64,000 nucleotides of DNA from positions 67,047 to 131,046 of the forward strand of contig WELB01000245.1 of the NCBI GenBank assembly GCA_009602725.1. The letters run 5' to 3'. The DNA comes from Spirogloea muscicola (lineage: Eukaryota; Streptophyta; Zygnematophyceae; Spirogloeales; Spirogloeaceae). The notes under the pieces were generated by a model. It saw only the letters and a program-made list of their open reading frames with translations. It was not told where the DNA came from and did no database searches. Positions 55,771 to 64,000 of the stretch are shown in pieces. The position numbers and the translations under genes are program-made. Positions within the stretch are counted from its first letter, which is position 1, and every line of letters starts with the position of its first letter.

Positions 55771-57125
55771 TCAGGCAAGCGGTGTTGGCATGGGGCTCGC
55801 GAGCGACCGGGCAGCCGCATCCTCGCTTGGCTGCACGCCAGCCCCACTATCAGTGGTGCCAGTGCCACTATCCCAGCCCCATTCTGCTGGCGCTTTGCCA
55901 CGTCGCCACCGCGCCTCCTCCTCCTCAGCCGTCATCACCTCGGCACCCCCGCTGACTGCCACGGGCTCCACCGGACCACTGACACCTCCGCTGAGGGCCC
56001 CATCGCTATGACCATCAACATCTGGTCGGCCGCTGCCGTTGGGATTGTTATTGGTTCCTCCCAGGCCGAGCTCGGTGGAGCTCTGGCGTAGCATCTTGGC
56101 CTTGCGGAACTCGTCGTAGTGCTTCTTGCGGTGCTCCTTGAAAGAGAGCCGGCGGCCTGCCGCTACCGCCGCCTCGGAGCCGCTCTCTGAGGAGTAGTCA
56201 CAATGCTCCCGGTCCCAGTCGGAGGTGTCGTCCTCGGACGACGCCCAACCAGAGGAGCCCTGCCGTTGCAGGTGCAGCGCCAAGCCTTGCCCGTGACCAG
56301 CACTAGCGTTACTGGACGTGGATGCGAGCTCCGAAAGCGCCGTGCGGACCTCGTCAGCATTGCACCCTTGGCTGGCGGCCTCTGCTGGGTAGGGAGACAT
56401 GGATTCTGGCGATGTTGAGGGAGGCAGAAGGAGGAGAAGTGGAGCTGAGTAGTAAGGCGGGTGTATCGTGGTAGCGGAAGGACGAGCACGGGAGAGAGGA
56501 GGCCAGGGAAGCAAACGCAATGGGCAGGAAGAGAGGGAGGGGGACAGGGGAAGAGCAGAGACTGGAGGGAGGCAAGGAGAGAGCCTCAGATAAAAATGGA
56601 GAGGCTGAGAGCTCAAGAAGAGGAGAGAGGGTGGAGCAGAGAGAACGAGATAGCGTCTAATGGAGATTCAAGAGGTGGAGGAGAAAGGGCGCTAGCTCTA
56701 TAGAGGACACGGTAGGGGTTTGGATGCTAGGAGGAGAGAGAGAGAGAGAGAGAGAGCTGCGGTGTAGGTGTTGTTCGGGCGCGGCTCACCCTCGTCGAAG
56801 CTGTACGCATGGTATGGCGTCTTGGGCTCGTCAATCTTCTGCTTGGGCAGCCGCGTGGTCTCCAGATGGTCCAAGTTCTCCTCATCCCACACCACCCGGC
56901 GCCTGCAACAACCACGGTCGCGGCTCAACCATGGACTAATGAAGTTTATGATGACGGCCTTGCTGGCGGAAACAGTGGAGGGAAGTGCATGACAAGGAAC
57001 GAAGCTTGCAGGAAGAAAAGATGGAAGGTAACAGAAGAGACGGTGGAGGGTGGAGAGAGGGGACAAGGCTGGGCTGCTAACCGCCTGGGCTTGCCGTCAG
57101 AGCGATGCTTGGGCGCGGTCGCCAT
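55771..57125 (-). CDS. Protein phosphatase 1 inhibitor-2-like
   Basis: Three exons on the minus strand: 57125-57082, 56902-56790 and 56405-55771, giving 263 aa in phase. MATAPKHRSDGKPRR joins RRVVWDEENLDHLETTRLPK, the R-V-x-WDE-x-NL motif of inhibitor-2. KQKIDEPKTPYHAYSFDE follows, with the PxTPY(H) GSK3-type phosphosite. LSFKEHRKKHYDEFRKAKML is the KLHY-type helix that covers the PP1 active site. The region between is Ser/Gly-rich and acidic (SSEDDTSDWDREHCDYSSES). Family members bind PP1 through several linear motifs and control its activity. The C-terminal about 90 residues are low complexity and not conserved. Intron 2 and the 5' flank are CT-rich on the sense strand. Confidence 0.88.
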
Positions 57126-58003
57126 GGCGGCGGCGCCCACTTGGGGGCTTTCAGTGGTCTGGTTCGACGGCTGGCTTGGGAAGACGTCTTGCCAAAATCG
57201 CTGGCAAACTGCGAAGTGGGTCTGAGGTGGCGAGACGAAAAGGGCAACACAAAGGGGTGCAGGAGCGCAGGAGAGAGACAGAGAGAGGGAAGAGGACGAG
57301 AGAGAGAGCGAGGGCTTCGAGCGAGAGAGAGGGCGGCCAGAGGAGGAGCGGCGGCGGCGGCTCTGCTGGGGAGGGGCTGGAGGGTGGTGGGGAGGTCTTT
57401 CTAGGCTGCCTTTCCACAGCCCTCTTACTTTCTGTATAATTTGTGGGCTTGTTGGGTTCACCCGTAGGTACTGACGCCACACTGTTACCTTAGCCACCTT
57501 AGCATAGGGCTTCGTTTCATGTAGCCCTTTATTAGCACTAGCTTTGGCCCGAACAACGTATTGGCTCGAAATTGCTCACCATCTCAGGGGGGTTGGGGTG
57601 GTGGGGAGGCCAGGTTAGCGTGGGTTAGCCAGAACTGTCTCCGGTTGGGCACTCCAGTCAGCCAGGAGCGGTGACGGGGACCGCCAGGGACGAGAACCAG
57701 GTGACGGCTGCCGTCAGATAGACTAGGCCATCCCGTGATCTCGGAGTTCGAACGTGGGTGCTTTGGGCAGCCACCGCCACATTCAGGTCAGGTTAAGTTA
57801 ACCCGGTTGAGACTGGATAACTGTGGCTGAGTTTGGTTTTCATCCCCTCCTTCCCTCCTCCTCTCCTCTCCTTACCTCCCTCCTCCCTCCCTCTCTCTCT
57901 ACAACCCTCCCGCCGGCTCCCAACCTGCCAGAACCATGAACCCTACAAACTCCTTCACCTTGATCCTTACATAGAAACGATAAGCCCTGAACCCAATTCC
58001 CTG
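57126..58003. other. Divergent spacer between inhibitor-2 and EamA genes
   Basis: GA-rich near 57270-57340; a degenerate tail core at about 57395-57420 and a GCTAGTGCTAA repeat copy (-) at 57475-57550. The rest, including a GTTCGAAC at about 57747, shows no tRNA fold. Confidence 0.5.
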
Positions 58004-60840
58004 ATGCCTGCGCCTGGCTGCGGCAGCGGCACCTGCGGCGCGGCCTTCAGCACCACCTTTCTGCTGTCCTGCGTGCGGCTGCAGCAACCGTGCCGAGGTG
58101 GTGTGTGATCAGGGCACCTGGCATGCATACTTATGTGTGACTGACACTTGTATAGACATGGTCATTATTGTGAACCTCGCAACGAATGCCCAACAAAACC
58201 TGGAGGTAAGAGAGTTGCGGCGGCCGCAGCAGCGGGGCGCTGTAGATGGCAGCCGCGCCGGCAGCGCCGCTGGCGGGGCGCGCCGCCGGCGGATGTGGGA
58301 GCCGGCCGGGAGGCGGCGGTGGCGCGGGCCCTGCTGCTGCTGGTGCCGCTCGCGTGGGGCACGTATGGCCCCGCGCTGCGCTTCGCCTACGGCTTGCCCG
58401 TCGCTCCCCGGCCCGCCGCCCTCACGCTCGCCCGCAAAGGTCGCTCTGCCGCTGGTCGCCACACCCTCTGCAGAGCTAGGCTCGTAATCAAACCAAAACC
58501 CTAAAACCCCTACCCTACACTCCAAACTCTAACCCTGAACCCTGAGCAGATTCTCAGGTGACTTTGTTCTTGATGGACTTTAAGTGCAGCTGCGGTTTTC
58601 TCCGCCGCTCTGACTTTCTGCCATCTTTGCCGAGTGCAGCCATCTCGGTGGCGGTCCTGCTGCTGCTGCTTCCAGCAGAGCGCGGAGCGCTGTCGCCGCC
58701 GCCGACCGGCCAGATTGACGACCACCGCGGAGCCTGCCCGGTTGACGAGGGCGCTGCCCGCCCGCCGATGGTAGCCGGCGTGTGGGGCCCCGCTGCTGAG
58801 CTCGGCCTGTGGACCTTCCTTGGCACCGCGCTGCAGGTCTTCCACCCTCCTCCCTCCCTCCGCCCCACTTGAGGCTCCATCACAACCTCCCTCTTCCACC
58901 TCCCTCATCCCCTCATCACTGCACCCATGCGTGCGCTGAGGATAGCCTTGCACTGACCGACTAAGAAGCCCAGGAATAACGTCTGGTTCCCCCTTTCCCT
59001 GCTGGAGCAGCCCGAGATTCACTCACCACATTGATCAACAACTACATTACCCCATACTGTCTTTGTCAAACGTATCTATGTATGGTGACCTCATTAGAGT
59101 CCTATGTCTGTCTAAGCTCCTGCACTTACCTATCTTTGGCGGTACACTTCTTATTTGGAAAGCTTGTATTTTACAAGCTCCAAATTTTTTGATTTTGACA
59201 TGTGAGCTCCAAGTCAGAAGCTTAGCTCAAGGTCTAATGCATCAATGTAGCTATTCGCCAGCCTGACTGCAGCAGCTGGCCCGCCAAGGGTCGCCGCGGT
59301 GCTGCGCAGGCAGGCCTGGGGCCTCGAAAGCACGAGCGCAACGGCCGCCGGCGTGGCAATTCAGACAACGACTGTCATCGTGCCCGTGCTCGCCTCCCTC
59401 CTGCCACCACCCCGGCCACCTTCCAGCAGTGATAGTCCGCAGCCGGGGGCTGACAACAACGAGCATGCTCGCCAGCACGGCCGCCCGGCCGTCAGCCTGC
59501 GGTCGTGGGCGGCCGCTGCAACAGCCACAGCAGGCATGTCCGTCATGGCCCTCGCTGGCAGCGATGATGCTGCAGCAGCATCGCTACCTTCTGCAGACCT
59601 GAGGTGCGCCAGGCCGCAGTGCAGCAGCCACACACATCCCTCTGTCAGCCCTATCAAGCGATAGCCGGCTTACCTACTGCCTGTCTGTGGTCAAAAGCTT
59701 TCTATTTGAAGAACAACTTAAGCATTTCAAGTATAAATAGCAATATGTGTGGGATGAATGAAGTAGAGTTGGTCCTATAAATTAGCCGTCTGAATATTGT
59801 GAGTAGAGCTGGATCATGTATGTCGTTTGCTTCTTTGTCATACAAGCCCTGACCTGGCGTCGTTCGCTGCACCTCTGTGCTGGGGCAGCGGCATACCTGC
59901 CATCCTGGGCGCTGCCTTCTTCTACGCCCTCGGCACCGTGCGCCTGGGCAAACATGCTCGTGCTGCGCCGCCCGTGGCGCTTACCAGTGCCTCTACTGCC
60001 ATCGGCCTGGGCCTCGCCGCCACCTGGGCCGTCGCCGACCTTGCCGCCCTCGTGCGTGATGGTGAGGGCGCTCAGAGCCCTATTGTGAGGACAAACTCAG
60101 CCCTTGACTGAAGCCGCCAAAAGTTTAAAACAATTCTTATGTCTCTCATGATCATTTCATTCCTATCAAAGTGTGTGCAAATTGAGAGCTCAAGCTCACT
60201 GATCCTTAACGCGAGCTGACAGATATCAGTGCAGTTGATATCACATCAACAAGAAATTGTCAGTTTGTGGGAATGCCAGGCCAGGACCTGAGCGTGGTGT
60301 GGGAGGCTTGGCGCGAGCCCATGCTGCTTGGCGCTGCAGCCTTCTCGGCTATTGTGCCAGGCGCGCTGGCGTCCCTCGCGCAGGCTGCAGGCCAACGGGC
60401 CGTGCCGGCGACCGAAGCCCAGGTCAGGCCATTGCTCCTGCTCTGAGCCTCCTTTGCTTTACCACCAAGTGGAGGATGGCAGCTTGTCAGTCTTGACCCT
60501 TGCTACCACTGTACAGACGCTCGATCAAGACTGCATCACTGACGGAGCTTAACAATCAGTTCAAGCTTTCGCCATGCTGAACAATCAGTTCATGTGTTGC
60601 CATTGTACCCGATAGGTGTTCTACTCCATGCAGCCGCTCTGGTCTGCGCTCTTTGGGGCACTGCTGCTTGGCGACCGGCTGAGCCCTGCAGGGTGGGCTG
60701 GTGGCACAGCCGTCGTTGGCGCCGCCCTGCTGACCGGTGCGCCAGATAGTAAGGAGGAGTGCCAGCAGATGCCTGATGAGGAGGGGGCGGGGGCCATCGA
60801 CCAGCCATCGAGGCCTGGGCGCAGTGACAATCAGCAGTAG
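58004..60840 (+). CDS. EamA/DMT-family transporter, probably plastid-targeted
   Basis: Seven exons in phase: 58004-58097, 58230-58439, 58640-58836, 59314-59603, 59889-60061, 60280-60422 and 60616-60840, giving 443 aa. The first about 70 residues are basic and acid-free (CRWQPRRQRRWRGAPP), typical of a transit peptide. Membrane segments include VARALLLLVPLAWGTYGPAL, ISVAVLLLLLP, LGLWTFLGTALQ, TTTVIVPVLASLL, GIPAILGAAFFYALGTV, STAIGLGLAATWAVADLAAL, PMLLGAAAFSAIVPGALASL and QPLWSALFGALLLGDRLSPA then AGWAGGTAVVGAALL. The two halves repeat the EamA pattern (WGTYGPALR; QPLWSALFGALLLGDRL). Related plant proteins are uncharacterised metabolite exporters, so the substrate is unknown. A long Ser/Pro/Ala insert lies in exon 4. 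Exon 1 is chosen by phase and is the least certain. Confidence 0.82.
58488..58552 (+). repeat. Telomere-like tract in EamA intron 2
   Basis: AAACCAAAACCCTAAAACCC, CTACCCTACACTCCAAACTC and TAACCCTGAACCCTGAG, about 50 nt after the donor at 58440 and C-rich on the sense strand. Confidence 0.75.
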
Positions 60841-61817
60841 CGCAGGACTAATTAGGAATGCCATGCATGTGCAGAACTACTTAGTGATCATAGTTCACTT
60901 ATATCAAGATCTCAATTGCTGTCAAAATTTGTTAACAGTTGTCACGCATTATTCTTTGTCCTTATATCCTTCGGATCTTCCCTCTCTTGCTCCTCCTTTA
61001 TGCTTCATCTCTCCTTTTCTTATGCTGGTCTCTTCCTCCACTACCGCTGTATACGTGGTAAAGTGAATGGAAATTATGCATCTTGTGCCGATTGCCCCTC
61101 CTTCCTTACGTCCTCGCCATCTCCAGCTTCACTCTACTGCTCCTTCTCCCGCTCATAGGCAAATACTTTGTCAAGGGAATAACACATGTCATGTGTTAAC
61201 CACATGTTGCGTGCCCGCTTGAAGCTTGCTTGGCTGGCTCGGGCGCCAGTGCTTGGCAGGAAGACACCTGCTCTTATTCTGCACCGATTGTACCAACAGT
61301 TCTTGACATTGGACATGACAACATAATCCCAACTTTTCTTGTGCAAAACCTTGGGCTTTACAAAGGGGAGTGATGTGTAGCCCCTCGTTCACATGCAGCC
61401 CAGAGTTGCAGCTAAGGAGAGTCTTGGATGGCTCAGCATTTGGCAACGGATTTGCAGCAGACAAAAACTCCCTGGAAGAACCAAGACAGAATGCGGAGAC
61501 TGCATCGGCGTCCTTGAGCTGAGCGCCTGCAAGCTTCAAGCTTCACGCAGCAATTGTGTGGCGCAGCACCAGCCATTAGAGGTCATTAATCTCCGCTAAT
61601 ATTGAGAACGACCTCATGACTGCGACGCGCCAAACCATGGGCAAGCCACTCGTCCGCCCGTGCTTGCATGGCCGTCTCAGCAGCCCGGCACAGGCCCACC
61701 GCCGACGCTCAGCAGTGCAGCGACTGCCGTCAAGACGATCGCCAATGCTGCTCTTGCTGCTGCCGTGATCAACGCACTCAACACTCTTCCTCGCCATAGG
61801 CGTTTGCAGCGTTCGTG
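60841..61817. other. Intergenic between convergent genes
   Basis: 3' flanks of the EamA and Cpn10 genes. No gene is seen. Confidence 0.6.
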
Positions 61818-62782
61818 TCAACCCTCGAGAATGCCAAGGATGTCATCGTCGCGAAGTAGGACGTACCTGCGCAACGTGAGCAGCAGTGAGACTATCAGGA
61901 TCTGCAGCTGCCAGCTTGACACAGCCGAGCCAACCACATTGCTAGCGGCTGCTTTGAGAAGCGGCGGCCCTCCAAGCTCTGGCTTTACTATAGAGGGGCT
62001 GCCATTGCCACCTCCAGAGCAGGCGATGCTGCTTGGCGTGAAGATGGGGCACTGGTTAGAGGTCCAACATCAACATTGAAATGATTGACTAACTAGTGTT
62101 TAACTACTTAGATGTTTAGTGAAGCTAAACAGTCACTAGTCTTTAAAACCAGAATTAGCAATTGTAAAGACAAAACCAGCAAGGCCTTATTGACACTGAT
62201 GTTGAGCCAAACAAGAGCTAGAGGGGAAGTAGGAGGGAGAGAGGGAGGAAGAGCGGGCGTGGCTGCGCACTCCTTGTCCTCGAGCTTCACGGTGGTGCCG
62301 CCGTACTCGGGCAGCAGCACCGTGTCGCCCTCCTTCACGCTGACCGGCACGACGGCGTTGCCATCGCGCGACCGCCCGCCAGGCCCCGTGGCGATGACGC
62401 GCCCCGCATTCAACTGAGGCAAGGTGGTGGAGGACATCCATCAATCTCCACTATATTGCAAGACACGCTGCTTCACAGCCAGGATGGCCAGCTGACTTCT
62501 GGCCAAGGCAGCCATGAGGAGCTTCGCCAGCTCCTTCGAGCTCGGCGGTCGGGCACACGAGGCAGTCCGCAGTCCGAGAGGCGACGCCCAAAGGGTTTAT
62601 GGCAACCTCTGCGCTGCTGTGAAGTGGGTGAAGGTCCCTGGCGCTGCCTGCTGCTCACCCACCTTGCTGGAAGTGGCGGACTCGGGCAGGAGGACGCCGC
62701 CGACGGACTTGGATGCCGGCACGATCTTCTCGACCAGCACACGGTCCAGCAGCGGCTTGAGCCGCCTGCCGACGGCGGCCAT
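61818..62782 (-). CDS. CPN10: Chaperonin 10 (Cpn10/HSP10), mitochondrial type
   Basis: Three exons on the minus strand: 62782-62663, 62413-62271 and 61866-61818, giving 103 aa, the normal single-domain length. Blocks are RRLKPLLDRVLVEKIVPASK, SVGGVLLPESATSSK (mobile loop binding Cpn60), LNAGRVIATGPG, VPVSVKEGDTVLLPEYGGTT, VKLEDKE and YVLLRDDDILGILEG. It caps the Cpn60 barrel in organelle protein folding. The length and the short N-terminus fit the mitochondrial form; plastids usually also have a double-domain Cpn20. The gene is divergent from SAM synthetase about 1.05 kb away. Confidence 0.95.
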
Positions 62783-63832
62783 CGCGGGGCCGCCACGGGC
62801 GAGAGCTGGGCGACGGCAGGAAGGTGGGCGCCGCTGTCCACAGCAGCTGGCGTAAACCCAGTCCTGAGGAAGGAGGGGGCGCCACCCGAGGGCGCTGAGC
62901 TGAGCTTCGGGAGGAGGCAGGCCGAGCTGAGCTGCGCGCGAGAGGTGGGGAGGGAAGGAATGCGGCTGCTGACATCTAAAGAGCGGCTGTAAAGCCCAGC
63001 CAGGTGCATTAAAACAGGACTTACTTATTATGTATTTATTCATCTTATTATCTGGTTTGTTATTGATTAAGGGCAGCCACATGCTTGCCACACAGGGCGC
63101 ACCGTAGCTCCCCCCAGTAAGCAATAAGGACTTTCGTTCATGCTTTTCTTTCTGGCCGATCACAGCCATCGCCCGCTACCGGGGGAGTCATTTTTCTCAA
63201 TGTATCAACTGAGCTGAGGTGAGGAAGAGCAACCCCGCAAGAAGCTTCGGGAAGGGGGGGGCGGGGGGGATGGGGGGGGCTTAAACCCCGAAGCCCTCAT
63301 CGTCAACGACAATCCGACGAGACCTTCTCCCCCCGACGTCACGACCCGGTCGACAGAAGGCCAACGCAACGACCGCGGAAGCGTCGGCCCGCCGTCGCTC
63401 CATGGTGCATCGTCACCCAGATCGGCGGCCTCAAGATGGGCCGATCGAACGGTCAGCGGGGCGCGGCAAACGACCCCTGCGCACGGCACGCCGTCCGATA
63501 CGACGGGGCGCCCCCCGCCGCCCGATTGAGGGGGCCCATCGGGGCGGCCGTTTGCCCGCCTTCGTAACGGGCGGCTTTTCCCCTCCCTCCCCCACAAAGG
63601 ACATTGATGATATGTCTGACGTTACCAGTGATGGCGAGAGGGCGTCGCTTCGCGAGGCACCCCTCCCTCCCCACCCCTTGAGCGGCCCGGGCCAGAGCCC
63701 CTGTCCCACATTCAAGCCGCCGCTCCCGCCGTCAGTCCCCGCCGCCGCCGCCGCCGCCGCCGCCGCCATCGCCGCCGCTGCCGCCGCCGCCGCCGCCCCT
63801 GCCGCCGCCCCATCGGTCGCGGCCTTGCCACC
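62783..63832. other. Divergent spacer between Cpn10 and SAM synthetase
   Basis: Contains a tail-type repeat at about 62955-63010 (CATCTAAAGAGCGGCTGTAA, shared with 43040-43090), a plus-strand LINE tail at about 63130-63195 (TTTCTTTCTGGCCGATCACA) and a CCG-rich run at 63720-63810 that is likely 5' UTR of the SAM synthetase gene. Confidence 0.55.
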
Positions 63833-64000
63833 ATGACGGCCTCGTTCCTCTTCACGTCCGAGTCGGTGAACGAGGGCCACCCAGACAAGCTCTGCGACCA
63901 GGTGCTCAGCCGGCCTGCAGTAGTGCTCAAACTAGCGCGGCGTGCGTGGGTCGTCGCGTCGCCTTCGATAGTGGCGCTCACGGCGTCCACGCTCGTCGAG
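63833..64000 (+). CDS. SAMS: S-adenosylmethionine synthetase, first exon (runs off the window)
   Basis: ATG at 63833 opens [20 protein letters not shown] then CDQ, after which a GT donor follows at 63902. FTSESVxEGHPDKxCDQ is the invariant N-terminus of methionine adenosyltransferase; the HPDK segment binds ATP and Mg. It makes AdoMet from methionine and ATP. Only 23 codons are in the window; 63902-64000 is intron. No transit peptide is present, so the product is cytosolic. Confidence 0.95.
   Translation, partial: MTASFLFTSESVNEGHPDKLCDQVLSRPAVVLKLARRAWVVASPSIVALTASTLVE

Noticed and set aside
61660-62079. Plus-strand frame with a tempting FVSTLENAKDVIVAK ending
   Set aside because: It is the antisense of the last Cpn10 exon (YVLLRDDDILGILEG), which fits the family and splice phase.

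Overview
The window is nuclear DNA from a green eukaryote, most likely a streptophyte (charophyte-grade) alga. The genes are intron-rich with short introns and mostly GT-AG splice sites. They match plant-type proteins: an 11-mer LEA protein, a STIG1-type cysteine-rich protein, plant-style acetylornithine deacetylase, a DUF220/START-like protein, a VTI1 v-SNARE, complex I B15, PP1 inhibitor-2, an EamA exporter and a possible COR27/28-like protein. CCCTAAA-like tracts also fit a plant-type telomere repeat. The species is not identified. All exon models were spliced by eye from reading frame, splice sites and remembered family sequences; no search was run.

Layout: 0.27-2.35 kb, MTH1-type Nudix hydrolase (+). 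3.4-8.3 kb, a degraded non-LTR retrotransposon (LINE) with a restriction-like endonuclease domain (-), flanked by short copies of its own 3' tail. 8.7-9.4 kb, orphan two-TM protein with a Q/E-rich repeat tail (+). 11.3-12.5 kb, VTI1 (-). 13.2-14.7 kb, LEA (+). 14.7-21 kb, gene-poor, with inverted arrays of LINE tails and 3' relics. 21.2-22.5 kb, STIG1-like (+). 23.9-28.0 kb, acetylornithine deacetylase (-). An assembly gap lies at 28183-29108. 29.3-31.8 kb, CobW/COG0523 protein (+), 5' end lost in the gap. 35.2-38.6 kb, DUF220 protein (+). 42.6-44.0 kb, COR27/28-like (+). 44.9-47.5 kb, L-2-hydroxyglutarate dehydrogenase (-), divergent from NDUFB4/B15 at 48.3-48.9 kb (+). 50.1-53.7 kb, giant coiled-coil protein (-). 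55.8-57.1 kb, PP1 inhibitor-2 (-). 58.0-60.8 kb, EamA transporter (+). 61.8-62.8 kb, mitochondrial-type Cpn10 (-), divergent from the first exon of S-adenosylmethionine synthetase (63.8 kb, +).

The genes are ordinary housekeeping or stress genes and do not form one pathway. Several are mitochondrial or metabolic (L2HGDH, B15, Cpn10, acetylornithine deacetylase, SAM synthetase). The strongest unusual signal is the repeat landscape: the LINE's 3' tail, with a GGGCTGGCC...CAGCC hairpin core, is scattered through the window in both orientations far beyond the LINE copies and forms converging arrays. Other points of note are a CobW protein whose CxCC motif reads ADAT, two consecutive GC-AG introns, 7-8 nt first coding exons, telomere-like tracts just inside introns, and an orphan repeat-tailed membrane protein ending in a LINE tail.
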